From the NCBI GenBank assembly GCA_947504045.1, contig CANNFY010000002.1, positions 1 to 64,000 of the forward strand: a stretch of DNA of 64,000 nt, written 5' to 3'. This document shows positions 18,613-26,321 of the stretch, in pieces. The stretch comes from an uncultured Maribacter sp. Lineage in GTDB: Bacteria > Bacteroidota > Bacteroidia > Flavobacteriales > Flavobacteriaceae. The notes under the pieces were generated by a model. That model was given only the letters and a program-made list of their open reading frames with translations. It made no database searches and was not told the DNA's origin. Position numbers and translations under genes: made by a program. The number at the start of each line of letters is the position of its first letter. The stretch's first letter is position 1.

Positions 18613-19779
18613 ATGTTTATACAAAATAAAAAAAATAGTGTAGTGCTAAAAATTATAGAAAGATGCTTTTTGCTTTTTATATGTGTTTTATTATGTACTT
18701 CTTGCAGTTCAGATGTTAATGAAGTTAATATTGGGTATATAGGTCCATTATCTAAAAGAGCAACAGATTTAGGCGTTGCTCCTGCAAATGCATTAAAATT
18801 AGCAATAGAGCAATATAATTCCAACAGAAAAAAAGGAGAGCCAAAAGTTAATTTATTTATAGAAGATGACCAATGGGAAAAAGATAATGCCATGCCTGCG
18901 TATGAAAAACTACGAAAGGAACATGATATAAAAATTGTGTTTATAAGTAATAGTGACGGTACAATAGCAATAAGTGATAAAGTATTAGAAGACGAAGTAA
19001 TTTTAGTTAACCCTCTTAATAATGATGCGTTACTATCCTCTTTAAATAAAAATACATTTAAAATAGCAAAATCTACAGAAGATGCAAACTCTCTTATTGC
19101 AATTAGAATAATAGAGTTAGGTTTTAAAAAAGTTGTTATTATGAACTACCCTAATGATTTTATGACAATAGCTAGTAACAGTTGCAAAAAATTATTAGAT
19201 GAAAGTGGTATTGAAAACAAAATTGTTACTATAAATAAAAATACTGTAGACTTTAGTGAAGAGCTAAAATCTTATAAAGAAGAAGGTTACGATGCGTATG
19301 TTTTTTTTGGATATAAAAATTTTGGTTTTGCAATGAAACAAGCTAGAGATTTAGGTATAACGGCTCCTTTTTATGGATCTACAGTTTTATTAGTGCCAGA
19401 ATATTATGAAAATTCTGAAGGAACTATTAAAGGAACCGAATGTACTTTTTTTACCCCTTCAGACGGTAATTGGGTATTGGCAAATGAATTTTTAGATACT
19501 TATGCTAAAACTTATAAAGAAAAACCATTTTCTGTTTGGCCGCCTTTACAAGCGTATGATGCTATAAATTTGGTGTTAAATGAACTTAAAACAATAAATA
19601 CTACAAAAACCAGTCAAGAAAAATTTGATGCTTGGTTGCGCAATAGGTTGTTAAATGTAGATTTTTTTCAAGGTACTTGCGGAAATATTTCAATAGGAGA
19701 AAATGGAGCCTCTAAAGGAATTTATTTTTCTTTATATACCTATAAAAGTAAAGGAGAATTAATAAAAGTTAAGAGATAA
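18613..19779 (+). CDS. Type I periplasmic-binding lipoprotein (LIV-binding-like, 388 aa)
   Basis: Lipoprotein signal with lipidation Cys at residue 31 (LLCTSC). Residues about 37-370 match the Leu/Ile/Val-binding type I solute-binding fold (Peripla_BP_6): VNIGYIGPLS at the start, NALKLAIEQYN in the first helix, EDDQWEKDNAM, and a hinge region around FKIAKSTEDAN. In the family these proteins deliver amino acids or similar ligands to an ABC permease or act as receptor modules. No permease or ATPase gene is nearby; instead a histidine kinase begins 11 bp downstream. The parsimonious inference is a ligand-sensing role with that kinase. The ligand cannot be told from the sequence. Confidence 0.85.
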   Translation: MFIQNKKNSVVLKIIERCFLLFICVLLCTSCSSDVNEVNIGYIGPLSKRATDLGVAPANALKLAIEQYNSNRKKGEPKVNLFIEDDQWEKDNAMPAYEKLRKEHDIKIVFISNSDGTIAISDKVLEDEVILVNPLNNDALLSSLNKNTFKIAKSTEDANSLIAIRIIELGFKKVVIMNYPNDFMTIASNSCKKLLDESGIENKIVTINKNTVDFSEELKSYKEEGYDAYVFFGYKNFGFAMKQARDLGITAPFYGSTVLLVPEYYENSEGTIKGTECTFFTPSDGNWVLANEFLDTYAKTYKEKPFSVWPPLQAYDAINLVLNELKTINTTKTSQEKFDAWLRNRLLNVDFFQGTCGNISIGENGASKGIYFSLYTYKSKGELIKVKR

Positions 19780-19790
19780 AACAGATCTAA

Positions 19791-21299
19791 ATGACCAAGA
19801 TAGGAACTAAATTATTGGTAGGTTTTGGAATATTTATTTGCATTTTATTACTACACACAATAGTTGGGCAGTTAGCAACAAAACAAGCTGTACAAAGCCA
19901 TGATACGCTTACCAAAAAAACAGGGCCGGCAGTAAGGCTGCTTAGTGCTATTAGAATGGAAAATAAAGAGCTTTTTTTACTTGTAGAAAATAGAATTTTA
20001 GATGGTAAAAATAGAGAAACTTTAAATAGGGTTAAGCAAATTGTAGAAGTAGATTTTCCGTATTACATTTCTAATTTAGTTAGTCTAAAAAAATCTTTAC
20101 AGGCATCAGACTCAAGAGCTGAAAATATAGATAGTATAGCTATGTATGCTTCAAAATCTATTGCTTTAATTAAACAAGTAAACTCTTCATTATTAACCTC
20201 AAAAGATTATGAAGATAAAGTAAAAATGGAAATGATTTTAGATATACAAAAAAATGAACTTTCTGTATTTTCTAAAGAAATAGACAATAGATTATCTTTT
20301 TTACAAATACAGTATAATAAAGAGTTAGTTACTAATATATCTAATTTATCAAATACTCTAGATAGTAATTCTCGCTTTTTCTTATGGGCGAGTATATTCT
20401 TTATTTTCTTTGGTCTTTTAATTACCTATAAAAATATTATATCTATAGTTAGGCCAATTAAAGAGTTGTTACATAACGTAAATAGTATTAAAACAGGAAA
20501 TTACCAAAATAGAATAGAGGTTAAAGGAAAAGATGAACTTTCTATGTTAGGAAGAGAGTTTAACAAAATGTCAGATTCATTACACGAAAGTTTTGAAAAA
20601 ATAAAACTTAAAAATAAAGAGTTAGAACAATTTGTGTATATAGCCTCACATGATCTACAAGAGCCTTTAAGAACCGTTAATAGTTTTACCGATTTGTTAA
20701 CTAAAGAATATAAAGACACCTTTGATGATAAAGCACTAACCTGTATAAATTTTATATCGCAAGCATCAACAAGAATGAGTTTACTTATTAGAGGCTTGCT
20801 GGACCATAGCTGTATAGGAGGAAACAAAGAACTCTCTAAAGTTAATTGTAATGATATGGTGAAGAGCTTAGAAGTAGATCTTTCAACTTTAATTTCTGAA
20901 AATAAAGCTCAATTGGATATAGGTACTCTGCCAGAAGTTGAAGTATACCAAACAGAGTTTAGGTTACTTTTTCAAAACCTAATTAATAATGCTATAAAAT
21001 TTAGAAAACCTAACCTTGCTCCAGTAGTAAAAATTAAAGCAAAAGAGTATAGTAATTTTTGGAAATTTATTATTTCAGATAATGGTATTGGTATACCTAA
21101 GAATAAAAAAGATAAAATTTTTGGAATGTTTTGCAGGCTTAATTCTGATAAAGATTTTGAGGGTACTGGTATTGGACTTGCGCATTGTTTAAAAATTATT
21201 GAATTGCATAATGGATCTATTAAAGTAGATTCTGAAATAAATAAAGGAAGTACTTTTTCAATAAAAATATCTAAAAATTTACATAAACAGATAGCTTAG
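19791..21299 (+). CDS. Membrane sensor histidine kinase (502 aa)
   Basis: Transmembrane segments at about 8-28 and 196-215 enclose a helical periplasmic domain of about 165 residues (four-helix-bundle/CHASE3-like). A HAMP domain follows (about 217-272), then HisKA with phospho-accepting His287 in YIASHDLQEPLR, and HATPase_c with N box NLINNAIKF, G1 DNGIGIP and G2 GTGIGLA. There is no receiver domain. It is the last gene of the operon with the barrel and the binding lipoprotein. The phosphoryl group should pass to a receiver. The nearest LytTR regulator lacks the acceptor Asp, while a stand-alone receiver at 23497 has it. The class is certain; the partners are inferred. Confidence 0.93.
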   Translation: MTKIGTKLLVGFGIFICILLLHTIVGQLATKQAVQSHDTLTKKTGPAVRLLSAIRMENKELFLLVENRILDGKNRETLNRVKQIVEVDFPYYISNLVSLKKSLQASDSRAENIDSIAMYASKSIALIKQVNSSLLTSKDYEDKVKMEMILDIQKNELSVFSKEIDNRLSFLQIQYNKELVTNISNLSNTLDSNSRFFLWASIFFIFFGLLITYKNIISIVRPIKELLHNVNSIKTGNYQNRIEVKGKDELSMLGREFNKMSDSLHESFEKIKLKNKELEQFVYIASHDLQEPLRTVNSFTDLLTKEYKDTFDDKALTCINFISQASTRMSLLIRGLLDHSCIGGNKELSKVNCNDMVKSLEVDLSTLISENKAQLDIGTLPEVEVYQTEFRLLFQNLINNAIKFRKPNLAPVVKIKAKEYSNFWKFIISDNGIGIPKNKKDKIFGMFCRLNSDKDFEGTGIGLAHCLKIIELHNGSIKVDSEINKGSTFSIKISKNLHKQIA

Positions 21300-21321
21300 T
21301 TATTTAGATTATTACTGCTAT

Positions 21322-21350
21322 TTACAACGTTTTTGGTATTATTCACAACA
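21322..21350. promoter_or_regulatory. Direct repeats spaced 21 bp upstream of the Hpt-LytTR pair
   Basis: On the minus strand ATGTTGTGAAT and ACGTTGTAAAT are 21 bp apart (plus strand TTTACAAC and TTCACAAC). The GTTGTrAAT core resembles the repeats at 17594-17630, and the spacing fits two helical turns. It lies in the 150-bp gap after the kinase gene. Chance occurrence in such AT-rich DNA is possible. Confidence 0.4.
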
Positions 21351-21506
21351 TAAAATTTATAAAATACAATAGATAATAAATTGACAAGTTGTAGTATTAT
21401 ATATAATTTTTATAAGAATTTTATTACAAAAATTATTTAATACTTAAAAATGAGTAAACGTAAATATATAGGTTATAACAACCTTTATTTACACAAATTT
21501 TATAAG

Positions 21507-21827
21507 ATGATAGATACTCCCAACCTTAGTTACATAAACCAACTTTCCAACGGAAATAAAACTTTTAAAGAGCATCTTTTAAATATTATAAAAAAAGAAC
21601 TACCGCAAGAAATAGAAACGTACCATTCTTGCCTTAAAGTAGATAATTATACAGAAACAGCAGAATGTGTACATAAAATAAACCATAAGTTTAAAATTTT
21701 AGGTTTAGAAAAAGGTCATAAAGTAGCAGAGGATTATAGATTAAATTTACTAAATAAGAGTAAAATTTTAAAGGTAGATTTTGAAAATATATTAAATGTA
21801 TTATTGTTATTTATAAAAACAGCTTAA
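21507..21827 (+). CDS. Hpt (histidine phosphotransfer) domain protein
   Basis: Small helical protein whose core ECVHKINHKFKILGLEKG matches the Hpt signature, with the candidate phospho-His in VHKINHK. The usual Lys-Gly after the His is replaced by Asn-His. I place the start at the ATG at 21507 (MIDTPNLSYINQLSNG), where flavobacterial relatives begin; an in-frame ATG at 21450 would add 19 residues. The stop is 2 bp before the LytTR regulator gene, so the two are co-transcribed. Hpt proteins shuttle phosphoryl groups between receiver domains, which makes it a link between the kinase at 19791 and receivers encoded nearby. Confidence 0.8.
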   Translation: MIDTPNLSYINQLSNGNKTFKEHLLNIIKKELPQEIETYHSCLKVDNYTETAECVHKINHKFKILGLEKGHKVAEDYRLNLLNKSKILKVDFENILNVLLLFIKTA

Positions 21828-21829
21828 AA

Positions 21830-22555
21830 ATGAACTGTATTATAATTGATGATGAAGAAACGTCTAGAGAAATAATTTTATACCTAGCAAAAAACAATCC
21901 TAATATTAATGTATTAGAAACATTTAGTAATGCAACTTCAGGTATTAAATATTTAAATGATTCTCCAGTAGATCTTATTTTTTTAAATGTAAGTATGCCA
22001 ATGTTTAATGGTTTTGATTTTATAAAAACAATTAAAAATCCGCCAAATATAATATTAAGTTCTTTAGATAAAAGTTTTGCAATTGATGCCTTTGAGTACA
22101 AATGTGTTGTAGATTATTTAGCAAAACCAATTACCCAAGAACGTTTTAATAAAGGAGTAGAAAAAGCATTATCCATACACAAAGAAGTTATACCACCAAC
22201 TTTAGAAAATAAAAAAAAAGAAGAGTCTTTTTCTGAAGATTCTAAAGATGATCTTTATGTAAGTATAGATCGTAGACTTGTTAAAATTGATATTCCAAGT
22301 ATAAATATAATAGAAGCAAAAGGAGATTATATTTTTTTAAAAACTTCCAGTAAAAATTTTATGGTTCACTCTACCTTAAAAAAAATTAAAGATAAATTAC
22401 CACAAGACTATTTTTTTAAAGTGCATAGATCTTATGTAATAAATACAAAAAAAATTATTGATATAGAAGATAGTAGTGTGCTTATAGAAAGAGATGTAAT
22501 TCCGGTCAGCCGTTCTCATAGAAAAGAATTATTACGTAGATTAAATCTATTATAA
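21830..22555 (+). CDS. LytTR response regulator with Asn at the phospho-acceptor site (241 aa)
   Basis: Receiver domain at about 1-118, linker to about 135, LytTR DNA-binding domain at about 138-240 (SINIIEAKGDYIFLKT, FKVHRSYVINTKKI). The acidic pocket Asp7-Asp8 and the Lys of LAKPIT are present, but the acceptor site reads FLNVSMPMFNG, so residue 53 is Asn (codon AAT) where the family has Asp. Phosphorylation at the normal site is therefore not expected. The protein may be constitutively in one state or be controlled by binding. LytTR proteins bind paired direct repeats 21-22 bp apart, and such repeats occur at 17594 and 21322. A terminator follows. Confidence 0.92.
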   Translation: MNCIIIDDEETSREIILYLAKNNPNINVLETFSNATSGIKYLNDSPVDLIFLNVSMPMFNGFDFIKTIKNPPNIILSSLDKSFAIDAFEYKCVVDYLAKPITQERFNKGVEKALSIHKEVIPPTLENKKKEESFSEDSKDDLYVSIDRRLVKIDIPSINIIEAKGDYIFLKTSSKNFMVHSTLKKIKDKLPQDYFFKVHRSYVINTKKIIDIEDSSVLIERDVIPVSRSHRKELLRRLNLL

Positions 22556-22587
22556 TTTTATGTAATAATGTATTTAAATATATAGTA

Positions 22588-22613
22588 AAACCGAGTGCTA
22601 ACTCGGTTTTTTT
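22588..22613 (+). terminator. Terminator after the LytTR regulator gene
   Basis: AAACCGAGT and ACTCGGTTT form a strong stem with a 4-nt loop followed by a run of T. It is 33 bp past the regulator stop codon and separates the Hpt-LytTR pair from the small-protein cluster. Confidence 0.85.
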
Positions 22614-22687
22614 ATACATCAAAGTTAGATGTTGTAAATTATATATGTAGGTAAATTCCCACTAATCTACATTAACTTACCATTCAC

Positions 22688-22709
22688 CGAAAAAGAATGT
22701 CTTTTGACG
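22688..22709. promoter_or_regulatory. Imperfect inverted repeat upstream of the small-protein cluster
   Basis: CGAAAAAGA (22688-22696) and TCTTTTGACG (22700-22709) are imperfect inverted copies separated by a few bases, 49 bp before the first tiny ORF. It could be an operator; no known regulator consensus is recognised. A GTTGTAAAT half-site lies nearby at 22631-22639. Confidence 0.35.
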
Positions 22710-22757
22710 AGTGTTCCTCTTAAATTTACAGTATAAATAACCCCAAACCTTTTAGTT

Positions 22758-22838
22758 ATGAAAAATTTAAAAATAATTAATTCAGTAACCACATTATTAA
22801 CAACTTTATGTTTAACTGCTTTATCATTTATGATTTAA
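22758..22838 (+). CDS. Tiny hydrophobic peptide (26 aa)
   Basis: ATG to TAA encodes MKNLKIINSVTTLLTTLCLT followed by ALSFMI. A short basic start followed by one hydrophobic stretch is what a single-pass membrane peptide or a cleavable leader looks like. It is the first of four tiny ORFs between the LytTR regulator and a stand-alone receiver, 31 bp before the next. No family recognised; coding status rests on position and composition only. Confidence 0.45.
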   Translation: MKNLKIINSVTTLLTTLCLTALSFMI

Positions 22839-22869
22839 ATTAAAAAATAACCTTTAAAAAACCCTACTT

Positions 22870-23043
22870 ATGAATAATCGAATAACATTAGTAAAAGAGA
22901 TATATAATGATGGCTTTAAGAACTTAGGCAATCATTTTGTTAAAAGCTATTTTAAAGCATTTGCTTGGTTCGGATTCTCTATGTATGCAATAGTTGTATT
23001 TGCATTTATTTTCAGAATATCTACAGGCTTTCAATTTTCATAA
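22870..23043 (+). CDS. Small single-pass membrane protein, KAFAWFGFSMYA family (57 aa)
   Basis: The N-terminal half is polar and amphipathic (MNNRITLVKEIYNDGFKNLG). The C-terminal half is a transmembrane-like segment, KAFAWFGFSMYAIVVFAFIF, followed by a conserved tail RISTGFQFS. The gene is 28 bp before a clear paralogue with which it shares most of residues 26-57. Nucleotide changes between the copies are concentrated at third positions and conservative codons, which supports real coding. No characterised family is recognised. The neighbourhood (Hpt, LytTR regulator, receiver) suggests the peptides are regulated by, or feed into, the signalling locus. Confidence 0.75.
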   Translation: MNNRITLVKEIYNDGFKNLGNHFVKSYFKAFAWFGFSMYAIVVFAFIFRISTGFQFS

Positions 23044-23071
23044 AAAATAATTTAATAATACTTACATATAA

Positions 23072-23242
23072 ATGAAGAGATTAAAATTAGTTAAAAAAAC
23101 CTATAAAAAGTGCTTTAAAATTTTAGGAGACCTTTTTGTTGAAAAATATTTTAAAGCATTTGCTTGGTTTGGCTTCTCTATGTATGCAGTAGTAGTATTT
23201 GTATTTGTGTTTAGAGTTTCTGCCGGTTTTCAATTTTCTTAA
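23072..23242 (+). CDS. Small single-pass membrane protein, paralogue of the preceding gene (56 aa)
   Basis: Starts MKRLKLVKKTYKKCFKILGD and continues into the membrane segment KAFAWFGFSMYAVVVFVFVF and tail RVSAGFQFS. Compared with the preceding gene, the block YFKAFAWFGFSMYA is identical and the rest of the membrane helix and tail is conservatively substituted, while the N-terminal part is diverged and more basic. This points to tandem duplication followed by selection on the membrane helix and C-terminus. The tail's position relative to the membrane cannot be read with confidence. Function unknown. Confidence 0.75.
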   Translation: MKRLKLVKKTYKKCFKILGDLFVEKYFKAFAWFGFSMYAVVVFVFVFRVSAGFQFS

Positions 23243-23313
23243 AAATTAAATAAAAAGTAGTATTCAAGTAAAAAATACCTGTATAAAAATATATAACCCT
23301 AAAATGTGAAATT

Positions 23314-23430
23314 ATGATAACTTCAAAAAAAAGTAAATATCTAAAAATGTTTAATAGCCTAAATAAAATAAACGCAAAAGGTTACGTAAAAGCTTTTGTA
23401 TGGTTAGGTTTATCTGCATTATTATATTAG
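23314..23430 (+). CDS. Truncated or minimal relative of the small membrane proteins (38 aa)
   Basis: Encodes a basic N-terminus (MITSKKSKYLKMFNSLNK) followed by GYVKAFVWLGLSALLY, which aligns with the YFKAFAWFGFSMY block of the two upstream proteins but stops inside the would-be membrane helix. It may be a shortened paralogue or a decaying copy. It lies 66 bp before the receiver gene. No independent evidence of translation. Confidence 0.5.
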   Translation: MITSKKSKYLKMFNSLNKINAKGYVKAFVWLGLSALLY

Positions 23431-23496
23431 AATAAAATGTTTTATTTTTAATATATAAAAAGGATAATTTAACAATAATTAATAATATATAATTTT

Positions 23497-23922
23497 ATGA
23501 AAGAAAAATTTAGTTGTGTATTACTGGTAGATGATGACGACGCAACAAATTATATACACCAACATGTTATTGACGAAGCAAATTTTACAGAGCATGTTGT
23601 TGTAACCAAAAATGGAAAAGAGGCATTAGATTTTTTAAAATCAGACACAAAAGACGATTTTAAAAAACCGGATATAATTTTTCTAGATATAAACATGCCA
23701 GTTATGAACGGGTGGGAATTTCTAGAAGAGTATAAAGAATTAGAAACAGAACTAAAAAACCAAATAATAATAGTTATGTTATCTACATCTTATAATCCTG
23801 CCGATAAAATAAATTCAGAAGCTACAGGCCTTGTAGAGCGTTATATAACTAAACCTTTAACTTTAGAGGCGCTTAACGAGTTGAAAATTGCATACTTGGC
23901 ACCTAAAGTAAAATTAAGATGA
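23497..23922 (+). CDS. Stand-alone receiver domain protein (CheY-like, 141 aa)
   Basis: A single REC domain with acidic residues VDDDDATN at 11-18, acceptor Asp64 in IIFLDINMPVMNGWEF, a Ser/Thr at the switch position (MLSTSYN) and the conserved Lys in ITKPLT. There is no output domain. This is the common flavobacterial single-domain receiver type that pairs with kinases lacking their own receiver. Given the receiverless kinase at 19791, the Hpt at 21507 and the acceptor-less LytTR regulator, it is the best local candidate for the phospho-acceptor that completes a relay. That pairing is inferred from neighbourhood only. Confidence 0.9.
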   Translation: MKEKFSCVLLVDDDDATNYIHQHVIDEANFTEHVVVTKNGKEALDFLKSDTKDDFKKPDIIFLDINMPVMNGWEFLEEYKELETELKNQIIIVMLSTSYNPADKINSEATGLVERYITKPLTLEALNELKIAYLAPKVKLR

Positions 23923-24068
23923 TTTACATGGCTTTTAGCTAATGAATAACTTTGAGTTAAATAGAAAAGTATATAAATAAAAGATTTTATAAAATTTAGA
24001 AATATTTTAAACTTATTAAGCCTTTCTTAAACTACTAAATTGTAAATACAAATTATTTAGTATTTTAG

Positions 24069-25487
24069 TTACTTTCCAATACAGAAATTAGCAAAAATAT
24101 TACCCAAAAGCTCGTCATTTGTAACTTGCCCTGTTATTTCTCCTAAATGGTAAAGCGCATCTTTAACATCTATTGCCATAAGATCACTAGATAGTTCTTC
24201 GTCTATACCAAACTGCACTTTTTGTATAGCTTCTAGTGCTTTGAGTAAAGAATCGTAATGTCTGGTGTTAGTAACAATGGTTTCGTTATTGCGTAATGCA
24301 CCAGTATTTACAAAATCGAGTAATTTATTTTTTAATTCTTCTACACCAGAACCTGTTTTAGCAGAAATAAATAATGTTGCGGATTGTGGGTTATTAGAAG
24401 TTATTTGAGTAGTAAAATCTTTAAGTGTAGTATTATTTAAAAGGTCAGATTTATTTACCAGAATAATTAAAGGCTTTAAAGGGTGTTGGTTTTTAATTTT
24501 TTCAAGTTCAACTTTTAGTTTTTCTATAGAGTTTTCTTTAGAAAGCATAGAGCCGTCTACTAAGAATAAAACAACCTGAGCGTGCTCTATTTTTTCAAAA
24601 GTTTTTTTTATTCCAATACCTTCTACAACATCTTTGGTTTCTCTAATACCTGCAGTATCAATAAAACGAAAACCTATACCGCCAATAGAAATTTCATCCT
24701 CGATGGTATCTCTAGTGGTGCCTGCAATATCGCTAACTATTGCTCTTTCTTCATTTAGTAAGGCATTTAATAAGGTAGATTTACCTACATTAGGCTCGCC
24801 AACTATAGCAACAGGAATTCCATTTTTTATTACATTTCCAACTGCAAAAGAATCTATAAGTCCTTTTAATACGATACTAATTTTATTTACAAGAGAAACA
24901 AAAGCAGAACGGTCTGCAAATTCAACATCTTCTTCTGCAAAGTCTAATTCTAGTTCTATTAAAGATGCAAAATTTAGCAACTGATCACGTAAACTTTTAA
25001 TTTCGTTACTAAAACCACCACGCATTTGTTGCATAGCTATTTGGTGCGATGCTTCGTTTTCTGATGAAATTAAATCGGCAACGGCTTCAGCTTGACTAAG
25101 ATCCATCTTACCATTTAAAAATGCTCTTAACGTAAATTCACCAGCAGATGCCATTCGGCAACCTTTTCTTAAAAAGAGTTGAATTATTTCTTGTTGTATA
25201 TAAGGAGAACCATGACAAGAAATTTCTACTACATTTTCTCCAGTATACGAATTTGGGTTTTTAAATACCGAAACTAATACTTGATCTAAAGTTCTATCGC
25301 CATCAATAATATTTCCTAATAAAATAGTGTGACTTTTTTGCTTTTTTAGTTTCTTATTATATGTAGATATAAAATGATTTGAAGTTATTAAAATAGCATC
25401 TGGCCCAGAAAGTCGTATTACAGCAATAGCTCCTGCACCAGAAGGTGTAGCTAAAGCAATTATAGTATCGTTTGTTGTTGCATGCAT
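24069..25487 (-). CDS. mnmE: tRNA uridine-5-carboxymethylaminomethyl modification GTPase MnmE
   Basis: With MnmG this GTPase installs the cmnm5 modification on wobble uridines of certain tRNAs. The N-terminal tetrahydrofolate-binding domain starts NDTIIALATPSGAGAIAVIR. The G domain carries GEPNVGKSTLLN (G1), DTAG (G3) and NKSD (G4). The protein ends with the family-typical CIGK, which supplies the essential Cys. I start at the ATG at 25487; a TTG at 25496 would add three residues. Length (472 aa) is normal. It is a single-gene unit converging on the receiver gene. Function is secure. Confidence 0.97.
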   Translation of the reverse strand: MHATTNDTIIALATPSGAGAIAVIRLSGPDAILITSNHFISTYNKKLKKQKSHTILLGNIIDGDRTLDQVLVSVFKNPNSYTGENVVEISCHGSPYIQQEIIQLFLRKGCRMASAGEFTLRAFLNGKMDLSQAEAVADLISSENEASHQIAMQQMRGGFSNEIKSLRDQLLNFASLIELELDFAEEDVEFADRSAFVSLVNKISIVLKGLIDSFAVGNVIKNGIPVAIVGEPNVGKSTLLNALLNEERAIVSDIAGTTRDTIEDEISIGGIGFRFIDTAGIRETKDVVEGIGIKKTFEKIEHAQVVLFLVDGSMLSKENSIEKLKVELEKIKNQHPLKPLIILVNKSDLLNNTTLKDFTTQITSNNPQSATLFISAKTGSGVEELKNKLLDFVNTGALRNNETIVTNTRHYDSLLKALEAIQKVQFGIDEELSSDLMAIDVKDALYHLGEITGQVTNDELLGNIFANFCIGK

Positions 25488-25627
25488 CTTTGGCAAAAAT
25501 AAGTAAAATGAAGATAGAAATAGGTATATCTATTTTTTAGAAATGTTATTTATTAATTTGATTTTTATTTTAAAAATTCGATTAAATTCGTGTCTATAAT
25601 TTTACCATTAACAATTAAAAAAAAACA

Positions 25628-26239
25628 ATGAAAAATTTAGTAAAAGGATTATTATTTACCACTCTATTAGCGGCTAGTTATACACAAGCACAAGAAACAA
25701 TTATAGAGGAAACTACAGTAACTGAAGAGGCTACAGAAATTATTAATGCTGCTGATTCTGAAGAAATTATAGATACTGCAAAAGATGCTGTTCAAGAAAC
25801 GGAAATAGCTAAAGAGATAGAATCTTTAAATGAAGATGCTAATGAGGTAATGGAAGAGGCTGAAGTTGTAAAAAAGAAAGCAAAAGAAATTGAAAAGGAA
25901 GATGTAGAAACTGAGGCAGAGATTAAAGAACGTAAAGAGGCTGAAAAAAGAATAGAACAAGCAGAGAAAAAAGCAAAAAAAGCCGAAAAAGAAGTTAAAA
26001 AATTAGAAAAAGAGGCGAAAAAGAAAGAAAAGTTAGAAAAATCTATCTCTGGAAAAAAGAAAGATATTGCTAAGAGCGAAAAACAAATAAGCAAATTAGA
26101 ATCTAAATTAGCAAAAGGAAAAGCTAAAGGAACTTTATCGCCTGTAGACATTGAAAAAATTAACCAAAAAATAGCTAAGGAAAAAAGTTCTATAGTTAAA
26201 GACAAGTCTAAATTAAGTAAATTAGTTAATAAGCAATAA
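25628..26239 (+). CDS. Lys/Glu-rich secreted coiled-coil protein (203 aa)
   Basis: Signal peptide MKNLVKGLLFTTLLAASYTQ, ending AQ at about residue 22. An acidic region (23-60, IIEETTVTEEATEIIN) is followed by about 140 residues made almost wholly of Lys, Glu and Ala in heptad-like order (AEKKAKKAEKEVKKLEK), a predicted long alpha-helical coiled coil. The C-terminal 45 residues resemble a repeat of the same pattern with Ser. No known domain is recognised. It could be a periplasmic structural or scaffolding protein, or simply low-complexity. It stands alone between mnmE (divergent) and a DUF4870 gene 82 bp downstream. Confidence 0.8.
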   Translation: MKNLVKGLLFTTLLAASYTQAQETIIEETTVTEEATEIINAADSEEIIDTAKDAVQETEIAKEIESLNEDANEVMEEAEVVKKKAKEIEKEDVETEAEIKERKEAEKRIEQAEKKAKKAEKEVKKLEKEAKKKEKLEKSISGKKKDIAKSEKQISKLESKLAKGKAKGTLSPVDIEKINQKIAKEKSSIVKDKSKLSKLVNKQ

Positions 26240-26321
26240 CTAGTAATTTGCTATTTGTAACAAAATTTCTATTTCCTCGTCTTATTAGTAGTTACGCATC
26301 AATTAAAACTAATTAAAACAT

